A stretch of 33,625 bases of DNA from an uncultured Oscillospiraceae bacterium. Lineage in GTDB: Bacteria > Bacillota > Clostridia > Oscillospirales > Ruminococcaceae. Both the position numbers and the translations under genes were made by a program. The notes beneath the pieces are model-generated. The model was given only the letters and a program-made list of their open reading frames with translations. It was not told the origin of the DNA and ran no database searches. The stretch spans positions 1-33,625 of the forward strand of contig CAKSGA010000011.1 in NCBI GenBank assembly GCA_934454435.1, in the 5' to 3' direction. How positions within the stretch are numbered: position 1 is the first letter of the stretch; the number at the start of each line of letters is the position of its first letter. Below, one piece after another: positions 15,990 to 24,345 of this stretch.

Positions 15990-17248
15990 GCAGCAGCTGC
16001 GCAGATATTGAAAAGTTCCTGGGACAGTATTCTCACTTCGGGGCACCGGTGAAGGATCTGTCCCGGTTTTCTGCGCTTATGCACAAACTCGGCGACCCGC
16101 AGGACAAGCTGCGATATGTCCACATCGTGGGGACTAACGGCAAGGGTTCCGTGGCGGAATTCTGCACCTCGGCACTGGCGGCTGCGGGGTACGTCACGGG
16201 ACGTTTCACCTCGCCGTATGTGAACAGCGTGTGCGAGCGTATCGCCGTTGCCTACCCGGACGGGATATACGAAATAAGCTCCGCCGACTTCTCCCGCCTG
16301 CTGAACACTGTCGCTGACGCCGCAGAATGCTTTCCGGAGCTGGAGTTCTCGCAGTTTGAGATATTCAACGCCGCCGCATTCCTATACTATGTGGAGAAGC
16401 GCACGGACTACGTGATGCTGGAAGCGGGCATAGGCGGCACGCTGGACTCCACCAACGTCATACCCGGACCGGAATGCGCCGTTTTCACCTCGATAGGTCT
16501 TGACCACATGAAGATACTCGGGGACACTGTGGAGAAGATAGCACAGTCCAAATGCGGCATCATAAAGGGCGGGGAGGTCGTTGCCGCCGCCGGGATCCCG
16601 GAGCCTGCGATGGAGGTCATACGCAGGCAGTGTGAAAGGACCGGCGCACATCTCACCGTCCCGGACGAAACGCTGATAACGCTCCACGGGACTCCCGGGC
16701 TGGAGGGAAGCAGTTTCCGTTATAAGGGTCAGGAGTACACACTGAGAATGGGCGGCGGCTTCCAGGTACGCAATGCCGTGACCGCCGTGGAGGTCCTGCT
16801 GGGTATGGGAGTTTCCCCTGCAAACATCGCAAAGGGACTTGCCCGGGCGCAGATTCCTGCACGTATGGAGTTCTTCCGCCCGGCGGGCCCTGACGGACTC
16901 TCTGTCCTTCTGGACGGCGGGCACAACCCTCAGGCAGCGGACGCCGTGCGGGACGCATTGAGATCCTGCGGTATCTCCCCCCTGACCGGGGTAATAGGCA
17001 TGATGAACACCAAGGATTACCCGGCGTTTCTGCGTGAGCTGGTGCCATGCTTTGACAGCGTGATCTTCGTTGATGGCTTCTCTGAAAGCAGCGTCCCGGC
17101 TGAGGAGCTCCGCAGCGCCGCCGGGGTGGACGGCTCTGTTTTCCACGACCCGGCGCAGGCTCTGAGGCATGTACGGAGCTCCGTGAAGGGTCTGGCGTAC
17201 TTCGGCGGGAGCTTCTATTTTGCGGCGGAGATAAGGAAGGCGTTATGA
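15974..17248 (+). CDS. folC: Folylpolyglutamate synthase/dihydrofolate synthase
   Basis: A 424-residue Mur-ligase-family enzyme that adds glutamate to folates (and often makes dihydrofolate from dihydropteroate). Visible: P-loop GTNGKGS at 53-59, FTSPYV near 78, EAGIGGTLDSTN near 151, TSIGLDHMKILG near 174 with the K of AQSKCGIIK, and LLDGGHNPQAADA near 315 (usual DGxHN). Start ATG 15974 has GGAAGGA at 15958-15964; the frame also opens at GTG 15956. It overlaps the small membrane gene by 16 bases. Length is normal for FolC. Confidence 0.93.
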   Translation: MRLTLSSSCADIEKFLGQYSHFGAPVKDLSRFSALMHKLGDPQDKLRYVHIVGTNGKGSVAEFCTSALAAAGYVTGRFTSPYVNSVCERIAVAYPDGIYEISSADFSRLLNTVADAAECFPELEFSQFEIFNAAAFLYYVEKRTDYVMLEAGIGGTLDSTNVIPGPECAVFTSIGLDHMKILGDTVEKIAQSKCGIIKGGEVVAAAGIPEPAMEVIRRQCERTGAHLTVPDETLITLHGTPGLEGSSFRYKGQEYTLRMGGGFQVRNAVTAVEVLLGMGVSPANIAKGLARAQIPARMEFFRPAGPDGLSVLLDGGHNPQAADAVRDALRSCGISPLTGVIGMMNTKDYPAFLRELVPCFDSVIFVDGFSESSVPAEELRSAAGVDGSVFHDPAQALRHVRSSVKGLAYFGGSFYFAAEIRKAL

Positions 17249-17481
17249 ATGCTATGGGCTGTGGGGAATTCTCACGGCCTGTCTGCTGTATTTATATATA
17301 TCGGAGTATAAACGATATACCGTGAATATTCAGAATAAATCTCTCTTATACGCCTTAAATCTCTTGTAAACGTGGCACTGATAAAAAATGAAATGAAATC
17401 AGAGAAAGCGAGCAAAACCGAGAGAAGCGCAGAGAAATCCCGAGAAAACCTGGTATATTTGAAATATATCTGAAAAACCTC
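17249..17481. other. Gene-free stretch with purine-rich GAGAAA repeats
   Basis: Between folC and the rplM promoter there is no gene. About 17397-17460 is almost all purine on the plus strand, with repeated GAGAAA/GAGAAG words (AGAGAAAGCG, GAGAGAAGCG, AGAGAAATCCC, GAGAAAACC). A pyrimidine counterpart (AAATCTCT, TCTCTTA, ATCTCTTG) lies at about 17337-17370, so partial pairing between the two parts is possible. No terminator for folC was identified. Confidence 0.4.
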
Positions 17482-17510
17482 TTGACAAAAGAGAAAAAAG
17501 CGAGTATAAT
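17482..17510 (+). promoter_or_regulatory. Consensus promoter of rplM-rpsI
   Basis: Perfect TTGACA, a 17-base spacer and perfect TATAAT, as expected for a highly expressed ribosomal protein operon. Confidence 0.92.
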
Positions 17511-17526
17511 ATCAAATGTTGCATAG

Positions 17527-17552
17527 CGGCATTATGTGTAGAAATAATGCCG
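17527..17552 (+). promoter_or_regulatory. Leader hairpin of rplM, candidate L13 autoregulatory element
   Basis: CGGCATTAT (17527-17535) pairs perfectly with ATAATGCCG (17544-17552) around an 8-base loop, soon after the predicted transcription start and 27 bases before rplM. Leaders bound by L13 are known in Firmicutes; that this is one is inferred from position. Confidence 0.5.
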
Positions 17553-17579
17553 GATACTATAAATAAGGAGGAAACTAAT

Positions 17580-18008
17580 ATGTCAACTTATATGCCTAAG
17601 GCTGCCGAAGTTGAGCGCAGCTGGTATATTCTCGACGCAGCTGACAAGCCCCTCGGCCGTGTAGCTGCAACAGCCGCTCATCTTCTGAGAGGCAAGCACA
17701 AGCCGACATTCGCTCCCCACTGCGACTGCGGCGATCATGTGATCATCATCAACTGCTCCAAGGCAGTCCTCACCGGCAAGAAGCTGGAGAAGAAGGTCTA
17801 CAGATGGCACACCGGCTGGATCGGCCACCTGAAGGAAGTAAGCTACGACAAGCTGATGAAGGAGAACCCCGAGAAGGCAATGACCATCGCTGTAAACGGC
17901 ATGCTGCCCAACACCACTCTCGGCAGAAAGGCTCTCACCAGACTGCGCTGCTACGCAGGTGCAGAGCACAACAATGCGGCTCAGAAGCCCGTTGAATACA
18001 AAATATAA
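17580..18008 (+). CDS. rplM: 50S ribosomal protein L13
   Basis: A 142-residue L13 of standard length. Recognisable segments: WYILDAADKPLGRVAATAAHLLRGKHKP, VIIINCSKAVLTGKK, YRWHTGWIGHLKE, and the end AVNGMLPNTTLGRKALTRLRCYAGAEHNN. The start is ATG 17580, preceded by AAGGAGGAA; an in-frame upstream start at 17547 adds 11 residues that are not part of L13. rpsI follows after 14 bases. Early-assembly 23S rRNA-binding protein; possibly a regulator of its own leader. Confidence 0.97.
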   Translation: MSTYMPKAAEVERSWYILDAADKPLGRVAATAAHLLRGKHKPTFAPHCDCGDHVIIINCSKAVLTGKKLEKKVYRWHTGWIGHLKEVSYDKLMKENPEKAMTIAVNGMLPNTTLGRKALTRLRCYAGAEHNNAAQKPVEYKI

Positions 18009-18022
18009 GGAGGGCCTGAACA

Positions 18023-18421
18023 ATGTACGATTCTAAGCCTTATTACTATGGCACCGGCAGAAGAAAGCACTCTGTCGCAAGAGTTAGAGTTTATCCCGGA
18101 AGCGGCACCATCACTGTAAACGGCCGTTCCATTGATGATTATTTCGGTCTGGAGACCCTGAAGCTGATCGTTCGTCAGCCCCTGACCCTCACAGATACCG
18201 TTGAGAAGTTCGACATCGTTGCTACCGTTGCAGGCGGCGGCGTTACCGGTCAGGCTGGCGCTATCCGTCACGGCCTTTCCAGAGCTCTTCTCCAGTACTC
18301 CGACGAGCTCCGTCCCGTACTCAAGAAGGCTGGCTTCCTCACTCGTGACCCGAGAATGAAGGAGAGAAAGAAGTACGGTCTCAAGGCTGCACGTCGTGCT
18401 CCTCAGTTCTCCAAGAGATAA
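18023..18421 (+). CDS. rpsI: 30S ribosomal protein S9
   Basis: A 132-residue S9 with the usual start [19 protein letters not shown] and the basic tail RRAPQFSKR that reaches the tRNA in the P site. AGGAGG precedes the ATG. The last codons (TCC AAG AGA TAA) are the attachment site of the mobile element that follows, so the present 3' end is supplied by the element; the protein remains intact. Co-transcribed with rplM. Confidence 0.97.
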   Translation: MYDSKPYYYGTGRRKHSVARVRVYPGSGTITVNGRSIDDYFGLETLKLIVRQPLTLTDTVEKFDIVATVAGGGVTGQAGAIRHGLSRALLQYSDELRPVLKKAGFLTRDPRMKERKKYGLKAARRAPQFSKR

Positions 18422-18423
18422 TC
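18409..18423. repeat. attL of IME1 in the rpsI 3' end
   Basis: CTCCAAGAGATAATC, covering the last rpsI codons, stop and two more bases, is repeated exactly at 30432-30446, where no rpsI is present. This is the pattern left by a tyrosine integrase acting at a gene 3' end. Confidence 0.85.
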
Positions 18424-18477
18424 AAATCCCTCACAAACGGCTTTACGAAGCGGTTTGTGGAACTCGGATTATCAAAT

Positions 18478-18499
18478 TGGTCTTTATCTGGTCTTTATC
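18478..18499 (+). repeat. Left arm repeats of IME1 (2 x 11 bp)
   Basis: TGGTCTTTATC occurs twice, exactly head to tail. A matching pair lies at 30296-30317 near the other end. One-helical-turn spacing suggests integrase arm-type sites. Confidence 0.7.
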
Positions 18500-18513
18500 A
18501 GAGAACTTTTTAA

Positions 18514-18543
18514 ATCCTCTCCGATTTTCGGGGAGGATTTTTG
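18514..18543 (+). terminator. Terminator at the left end of IME1
   Basis: ATCCTCTCC pairs with GGGGAGGAT, followed by a T-run, directly before the convergent integrase stop. It would end transcripts coming from rplM-rpsI. Confidence 0.8.
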
Positions 18544-19680
18544 TTATTTCAGCTTCAGCGTGATAAGGTCTGCAACTTTCGCTTTGGTGCTTTTAAGGAC
18601 GTCAGCGTAGATATTCGCTGTAACGCCTATGTCGCAGTGACCAAGGTGTTCCGATACTACCTTTAGATCTACTCCGCTGTTCAGCAGTAATGTTGCGTTG
18701 CAGTGCCGTAACTGATGCAGGGTAAGGAACTCAAACTCCGTGCCTTTGAGGAAACGTTTGAATGACGTTCGGAGCGCCGACCTGTCGCGAAAATTCCCGT
18801 TTGCGGAAGTGAACACAATTTCCGAGTGAGCGAATTTCCCGCCGAGAGCGCTGATAAGCTGTTCCTGATAGGATTTCTGCTCTCTGAAAATCTTCGCAAG
18901 AGCTGCGCTCATTCCGATTGTTCGGATACTGCTTTCGGTTTTCGGGGTGGTGAGCCAGTGTTTTCCACCTACATCGGCAAGGTTGTGATTGACCGAGATA
19001 GTCATTTCGTCAAAGTCAATGTCCTCCCACGACAGCGCAAGCATTTCACCACTGCGCAGTCCCGTGAAAAGCAGCACCTTTATCATTCGCTTAACATCAA
19101 GGTCGCAGGGCTTTGTTTCAAGAAGCTCCATAAACCTCTTTGCCTGTTCTTCGTCGAGGACGGGCTTTTTCTTTTTGCTCCTGTCCTTTGGAAGAATAAC
19201 ATTTCGACACGGAGTGTCACGGATAAATCCCTGCTCTACGCCCCTGTGAAATATGCTCTGCACAACGACATAAATCTTCCGCACAGTTTCGGGCTTGACT
19301 TTGAGGGACTGAGCAAATGTTGTGAGCCTAGGCGTGTTGATGTCCTTGACCCGCAGATTTCCCAGAACAGGTTCAATGTGGTTCTTGTAGGCACTTTTGT
19401 AGTTGTAGAGCGTTCCCTCTTTCAGCTCCACTGGGGCGTAGTTTTCAAAGTACCAGTCCGCAAGCTCCGAGAAGCGCATATTTTCGTTGAGCTGTGCATA
19501 GCCCTTGCAGTGGCGCTCGAAATCAAGAGCGTATTCCTGTGCAAGTTTTCCGGCTTTCCGTGGCGTTGCTCCTGCCGGAGGGACGAATGTGGTTGATTTG
19601 ACTATTTGTTTTCCGTTGGCGTCATAGCCTAATGACACCTTAATTCTGAAGGTTTCCCCTCGTTTTGTAATGGTAGCCAT
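18544..19680 (-). CDS. Tyrosine integrase of IME1
   Basis: A 378-residue phage-type integrase. An N-terminal arm-binding domain (about 1-60) is followed by a SAM-like core-binding domain (about 67-150) and the catalytic domain. The catalytic set is complete: R209 (FTGLRSGEM), K247 (TPKTES), H322-x2-R325 (LHQLRH), H348 (LGHCD) and Y358 (NIYADV). It would recombine the 15-bp rpsI-derived att site. It lies at the left end, reading toward attL, with AAGGAGAG before the ATG. It is the furthest downstream of the minus-strand element genes. Confidence 0.95.
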   Translation of the reverse strand: MATITKRGETFRIKVSLGYDANGKQIVKSTTFVPPAGATPRKAGKLAQEYALDFERHCKGYAQLNENMRFSELADWYFENYAPVELKEGTLYNYKSAYKNHIEPVLGNLRVKDINTPRLTTFAQSLKVKPETVRKIYVVVQSIFHRGVEQGFIRDTPCRNVILPKDRSKKKKPVLDEEQAKRFMELLETKPCDLDVKRMIKVLLFTGLRSGEMLALSWEDIDFDEMTISVNHNLADVGGKHWLTTPKTESSIRTIGMSAALAKIFREQKSYQEQLISALGGKFAHSEIVFTSANGNFRDRSALRTSFKRFLKGTEFEFLTLHQLRHCNATLLLNSGVDLKVVSEHLGHCDIGVTANIYADVLKSTKAKVADLITLKLK

Positions 19681-19771
19681 ATGATACTCTCCTTAAATAT
19701 CGTAGATTTATGACATACCCTCTGCAATTCTATTTTACGCTTTAAAGTGTGATTTGTCAAGAGGAATATCG

Positions 19772-21472
19772 TCATCTTTTGTGCTTTGGAGATTTCTCTG
19801 TCTTTTGTGCCGCAGCTTCCCGTGACTTCTGCGCCCTTATGAGGTTGTCTATGTAGTTCCCCTCGACAATCTCCTCGTAAGACTTGATAAGTTCATTAAT
19901 GCGCTTCAAATTCGTTTCTTCCGGCTCGGAATTTTCGCCGTTGGAACGCATTTTGTGTATTGTCCTCTGCAAATCCTGTGCCTTTGCGTAAATGTCATCA
20001 CGGGAAGTAATGCCGAACTCCCCGATAGTCAGAAGCTGTTCGGAGAGATAGTTTATCCGAGCGTCGTTCTGAAAGCAGTAATACCTGCGTGCATTGCTTT
20101 TCTTCGGTTCTAGTCGGAACTGCGTTACAGCGGTCGTGATGTTCAGCACCGTAACGTGAAACCGCTTCTCAACAGGATTTGCGGTCTGCACTTTTTTCTG
20201 AACGCAATCGATGAACCGCCCGCTTTCAGCTATGCGCCGTTCGAGGTTTTTGGGCAGATATTCCTCGCCGAGAGTTTTCAGCCGCACAAAGCGCTCCGCA
20301 GACGGCGCTTTGACGGAAATATATTTGCCCCGCTTGATTTCGTAACCACGCTCTTTCAGCCTTGCAAGCAAGTCCTCAAAGCTATTTGCAGAATACACCA
20401 GCCTGTCAATATCCAGCTTGATATGCTCACGGATAGAGGACGCATTCTCGCTCGGCTTGTAGTGCCGTGAAATTGCCCTTGCTGTTTCCAGAGCGTAATC
20501 GGGAATGTAGAGAGTGTTGCTTTCCGCCACAAACGGAATTTTTGCCCGAGCCAGCCCGTCCGCTATGTATTGCAGCTTGTCGGGATTATAAACAATCACT
20601 GGGATAAAGGCGGCGTTTGCACGCTTGCTTAAATCGGAAATAGTTTCGTTGCGCTTCATGATTTCTGCACGCAGGAAATCGTTCTGATTGTTAAGCAGAA
20701 CAGCGTCCTCGGAGGTCAACTCCTTTTCGGATTTCTTTTTAAGCGCGGTGATATGTGCGTTTATTTCGCTGATATTCCTTGCTTCAAGCGCGGTCTTCTT
20801 GTAGTCCTCAACCGACAAATGCGGACGGTGAACATTCTTATCCTCCCGCCGCAGACCGTGTTTCAGCAAAATTTTCTCCATTACAGAACGCTCGCTTTCC
20901 GACCATGCAGTCCATTCGTTCTCCATTCGGTTCGCCGAGGAAAAGCCTTGCTCACGCAATGCTCCACTCATAGAATTTTTCAGCGGCATTCCACGCTGCC
21001 CCTTGTGAGCCACAGGAACGAAATCAATATGCAGGTGCGGTGTGCTCTCGTCAAGGTGCATTACGGCATTAAACACTTTGAGGTTAGGATTGCGTTTCTC
21101 AAAGTCAAGCATATACTCATTGAGCATAGATTTCGCCGTATTCCAATTCTCCGAGCCAACTCCGCAGTCGTGTAAATCACCGAACTGAACGACTACCTCA
21201 TAAAACAATTTGCCCTTGCCGGAATTCTTGACGTGTTCGTAGTAGTCGAGGATTTGGCGGTCAGCGCGTTTCTGCTTTGCGTTGTATTCCGCAAGAGCCG
21301 TGCCGAAAATCTGTTCATAAAAATCGTGCAGGTCGATTTTCGCGTAGGTAACGTTGTCGGCGGTTCGTGAAATGTCTACATTATGGGCGGTGATAACTCG
21401 GTTGTTATGGTCGAGAAATCCACTATCCACACGAAATGAAACCGACAGCCCTTTTGGATTTTTCTCACTCAT
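19772..21472 (-). CDS. MobV-family relaxase (Pre/Mob) of IME1
   Basis: A relaxase of about 566 residues. The N-terminal part has the Pre/Mob blocks HNNRVITAHNVDISRTADNV (about 22-41) and the metal-binding HLDESTPHLHID (about 139-150), which carries the HxDE..PHxH signature of MobV nickases. The C-terminal half is charged and partly coiled. It nicks oriT and leads the DNA strand during transfer. ATG 21472 was chosen since GGAG lies 9 bases upstream; ATG 21481 directly abuts that GGAG. The inverted repeat just upstream (21576-21625) fits an oriT. Confidence 0.9.
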   Translation of the reverse strand: MSEKNPKGLSVSFRVDSGFLDHNNRVITAHNVDISRTADNVTYAKIDLHDFYEQIFGTALAEYNAKQKRADRQILDYYEHVKNSGKGKLFYEVVVQFGDLHDCGVGSENWNTAKSMLNEYMLDFEKRNPNLKVFNAVMHLDESTPHLHIDFVPVAHKGQRGMPLKNSMSGALREQGFSSANRMENEWTAWSESERSVMEKILLKHGLRREDKNVHRPHLSVEDYKKTALEARNISEINAHITALKKKSEKELTSEDAVLLNNQNDFLRAEIMKRNETISDLSKRANAAFIPVIVYNPDKLQYIADGLARAKIPFVAESNTLYIPDYALETARAISRHYKPSENASSIREHIKLDIDRLVYSANSFEDLLARLKERGYEIKRGKYISVKAPSAERFVRLKTLGEEYLPKNLERRIAESGRFIDCVQKKVQTANPVEKRFHVTVLNITTAVTQFRLEPKKSNARRYYCFQNDARINYLSEQLLTIGEFGITSRDDIYAKAQDLQRTIHKMRSNGENSEPEETNLKRINELIKSYEEIVEGNYIDNLIRAQKSREAAAQKTEKSPKHKR

Positions 21473-21575
21473 ACGCTTCATCTCCTTTCTGTTGATTTTT
21501 CATTTTTCTTGAAATCACTCGCCGATAATGTTTCGGATTTTCAAGAAAAACTGACGGTTGTTGTCGTTGTTGCTA

Positions 21576-21625
21576 AACTCAATAGTGATAGTGACAAGCT
21601 GTGCTTATCATTATCACATTGAGTT
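21576..21625. other. Candidate oriT of IME1 (long inverted repeat)
   Basis: AACTCAAT (21576-21583) and ATTGAGTT (21618-21625) bracket a nearly matching inner pair (GTGATAgTGA with TCAtTATCAC). The ~290-base gap between mob and rep also holds GGGGAaaatCCCC-like stretches and TCAGAATGAA/TTCATTCTGA. MobV oriTs usually lie just upstream of mob and include an inverted repeat; the exact nick site is not recognisable. Confidence 0.5.
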
Positions 21626-21767
21626 GGGGAAAATCCCCCAAACCCCTCCCGGACACCTTGCCAGTGAAACGGGGAAAATTATAAAACTGTTCAGAATGAA
21701 CTGCCCGGAGAATTGAGAAAATCTCAAAATTCCGCATATTTTTTCTTTTCAGATTTGAAAGAAAAAT

Positions 21768-22691
21768 TCATTCTGAGCGATCGGGATTTACGTACATATC
21801 GTGATTAACCAGAGCCGTGTAGTAGCTGTCCATTGTAATGGGCGCATTATACAGCGCCGTTATAAGATATGCGCGAATGTTCCGAACATCGGAGGTATTA
21901 TTCCCGAGTGCAGTCAGCACATATTCGATATGCTCATGAGTGAGTTTCAGAAAACGGCTTTTAACCACGTCTGTCGGTACTTCCTCGCCGTTCACGCGGG
22001 TAGTGCTTTTTGCCGAACACACCACATCAAGCATTATCTCCAATAACTCGTCCACTCGCACTTTGTCCTCGGAAAAGCAGTCGTACTCGATATTTTCACG
22101 GATAATATTGCGGTAATCGCTGCGTTCGTCGGAAGAAAAAAGAATTTGCGAATTTTCCGTCATATCCGTCCCGTCGGATATGATTGATGGATAAGGATTA
22201 TTCTCTTTTGTTTGATTATTAAGATTATATATAAAGGGATTGTCGATTCCCTGCAATGTACTTTGAACGTTTTCGACAGGGTTGTATGCCGTATTTTCGC
22301 AGGGTGCATTGTCAATTTCCGACAGGGTACTATTCAACTTTTCTGCACCTTTTATGAGGTACTTTTCAAGCTGCTCCGTATCATCACTAACACGAAAATG
22401 ACGGCGGCAGTGCACACCTCCTGTGCGGTAATCAATAAGCCCTGCCTTGACAAGAACTCCGATAGCCTTATTCTGCTGACAGCGGGACAGCGCTGTGCTT
22501 TCCTGCATATCCTCGATTGTTGAATAGAACCAGCCCTCGCTGTCAATCATGGAATGTTTCTCATAGTACGCCTGCTTTCCGATAAGAGAATTAAACAGCA
22601 GAGCCGCTTTTATCCCCAGAGCATGAGCGAGCAGTCGGTTGGCAGATACTGTGTTGTCTGAATTAAGTAGCTTGATTATCTGTTATATCAT
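21768..22691 (-). pseudogene. Replication initiator-like protein with stop at codon 3
   Basis: From ATG 22691, overlapped as ATGA with the upstream gene and preceded by GGAGGTAAGCT, the frame reads Met-Ile-stop (TAA 22683-22685) and is then open to 21768. The sequence after the stop (IIKLLNSDNTVSANRLLAHALG, KAALLFNSLIGKQAYYEKHS, then MIDSEGWFYSTIEDMQES) matches the N-terminal winged-helix part of Rep/DnaD-like initiators of such elements. The C-terminal part (about the last 110 residues; DELLEIMLDVVC ... RAYLITALYNAP) resembles DUF6017. No ATG, GTG or TTG lies between the stop and ATG 22550, so only a shortened protein of 260 residues, lacking about 44, can start normally. Confidence 0.7.
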
Positions 22692-22978
22692 AGCTTACCT
22701 CCGGTAAAATATGCCATAAGCGCTGCTTTCGGGACAAGTATTTTCCCGCGCTTTCCCTGACCCGTTCTGATGGATGGCAGTTCTTTGCGCAGAACGAGCT
22801 GCCTTACGGTGTACTCGTTCAGACCCTTGACCACATCAGTGCATTTCTTGATGGTGAGCATTTCGACCACCTGTTCGGTAGCATGGGAGGGTTCGATTTT
22901 CGGCGGTTCGTTGTTGGTCAGCTGTTCAAGTAAGCCTGTCATTGCTGCGATTATTTCTTCTTTCTTTTCGTTTGTCAT
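22688..22978 (-). CDS. Excisionase-like helix-turn-helix protein
   Basis: A 96-residue protein. The N-terminal half is helical and acidic. The C-terminal half (VKGLNEYTVRQLVLRKELPSIRTGQGKRGKILVPKAALMAYF) is a MerR/HTH_17-type DNA-binding fold typical of Xis and of small regulators of integrative elements. AAGGAGAT precedes the start. Its stop overlaps the old rep start as ATGA. It may promote excision with the integrase or regulate rep. The minus-strand promoter at 23030-23058 is well placed for it. Confidence 0.75.
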   Translation of the reverse strand: MTNEKKEEIIAAMTGLLEQLTNNEPPKIEPSHATEQVVEMLTIKKCTDVVKGLNEYTVRQLVLRKELPSIRTGQGKRGKILVPKAALMAYFTGGKL

Positions 22979-23029
22979 AAAAGTTATCTCCTTGTGCGAT
23001 ATTGTTCCGAGATTACTTCGGCTGATGGT

Positions 23030-23058
23030 ATTCTATCACAAAGGGTTGACAAATGCAA
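23030..23058 (-). promoter_or_regulatory. Minus promoter of xis-rep
   Basis: On the minus strand TTGCAT, 17 bases, TAGAAT, about 50 bases before the xis-like start. It overlaps the plus-strand promoter at 23046. Confidence 0.55.
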
Positions 23059-23074
23059 TAGGTCGTGTTATACT
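23046..23074 (+). promoter_or_regulatory. Plus promoter of the DUF6076 gene
   Basis: TTGACA, 17 bases, TATACT. It shares bases with the opposing promoter, so the two cannot be bound by RNA polymerase together. Confidence 0.7.
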
Positions 23075-23315
23075 TTACGAGGATAGTGTTTTAATAATCG
23101 TTGGTTTGCTATTTGGATAATTGGCTTTATAGCGCGGATTGCTGTCACTTTATACATTATCCTTGTAACCGCCAAAAGTAATTTTGAGCAGTGCAAAAGC
23201 TGCATTGTAATGCGGCATTGAAAGCTTAAAATCTTTGAAGTTCAACCGCCGTTCGGCTGAATACGCATACTTTATCCTTGTATTAAGAAAAATTTATTGA
23301 GGTCGATGTATAATT
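23075..23315 (+). other. Long leader of the DUF6076 gene
   Basis: About 240 bases lie between promoter and gene. It has short hairpins (for example GCCGTTCGGC near 23252) and GCATT/AATGC words near 23200-23222, but no clear riboswitch or open frame. Confidence 0.35.
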
Positions 23316-24332
23316 ATGGAAAAGAAATGCGAAATAAATTGCGATTATGAGGTAGTTTTACTTCTGTCGGACAATTCCGAAACGCTGATCGGCGGCTCGG
23401 AGAAAACCATCAACAAGGCACTGAAGAACACGTACGAACCGAATCTTGCCGTCAAAGAGTTGGATATTTTCTTCCGTGAGCAGTCCCTCGGAACATTCGC
23501 ACTTGATTTATGCAGCTCGTTTCCTGAAACCGAGAAGATACAGGAGCAGGTGGACAGGCTCTACGCAAACCTCAAAGACGAGAACACCAACAAGAGCCGC
23601 GTTGCCGAAACGCTGAACACTCTTGACTACATATTTAAGGTAGACAAGAGCACGTCCGTCCGCCTGCTCGCAAGGATCGTTCTTAAAATGTATAGGGCTG
23701 TGACCGACTTGTATATGAACGCCCGCTTCGGTCTGGGAATGAAACAGGCGGACAGGGCAGAGCTTGGCGAACAGTTCCGCAAAGATGTGGAAGCTATGAT
23801 TTCCAATACATTCACCACGCTGAAAAAGAAAAAATCTCCGCAGAACACGGAGATTTTAAGTGTTATTCTGTTTGACTGTGGAGATGTCGCGAAGCTCCTT
23901 ACTGAGTATTCGCGCTTTCTCGAAAGCCGTAAGATATTCTGCATTGAGTGCAGACTCTGCGGCAGCTATTTCCTTGCGAAATCACGGAACACGCTATACT
24001 GCGAGGAGTGCAAGCGGCTCCGCAAGAAGAACAGCAAGGCGGTCTACCGCGAGAAATGCTCCGAGGGAGTTTTTAACCTGCGGCAGAGGGTCAAGTACGG
24101 ATTTGAGAATTTCATGCACAAGAAAAAAGGCTGGGACAGGCTATCCGAGGCTGAAAAAGCACAGTACAGGGCGCTGCATGATGAGTTTATCCGCATCTCT
24201 GCGTATATGCTTCGGGAGTTTGAAAAATACGGCGGGGAGAAGTTAGAAAAAGAGATTACCGAGTACCTAAAAAGTGCTGATAGTAAGAGAGCGACATTGG
24301 AGGGGAGAGCAAGACTAGCTGATGGGTTGTGA
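23316..24332 (+). CDS. DUF6076-like protein with zinc ribbon
   Basis: A 338-residue protein of the kind found in Clostridia integrative elements. The first 200 residues are helical and charged. A zinc ribbon follows: C212-x2-C215 and C229-x2-C232 (ECRLCGSYFLAKSRNTLYCEECK). The last 100 residues are basic and helical (YGFENFMHKKKGWDRLSEAEK). Function unknown; a nucleic-acid-binding accessory role is possible. It is the only plus-strand gene in IME1 and is convergent with the restriction operon, 13 bases apart. No clear Shine-Dalgarno is seen except GAGG 11 bases upstream. Confidence 0.75.
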   Translation: MEKKCEINCDYEVVLLLSDNSETLIGGSEKTINKALKNTYEPNLAVKELDIFFREQSLGTFALDLCSSFPETEKIQEQVDRLYANLKDENTNKSRVAETLNTLDYIFKVDKSTSVRLLARIVLKMYRAVTDLYMNARFGLGMKQADRAELGEQFRKDVEAMISNTFTTLKKKKSPQNTEILSVILFDCGDVAKLLTEYSRFLESRKIFCIECRLCGSYFLAKSRNTLYCEECKRLRKKNSKAVYREKCSEGVFNLRQRVKYGFENFMHKKKGWDRLSEAEKAQYRALHDEFIRISAYMLREFEKYGGEKLEKEITEYLKSADSKRATLEGRARLADGL

Positions 24333-24345
24333 ATCTATTATGGAA

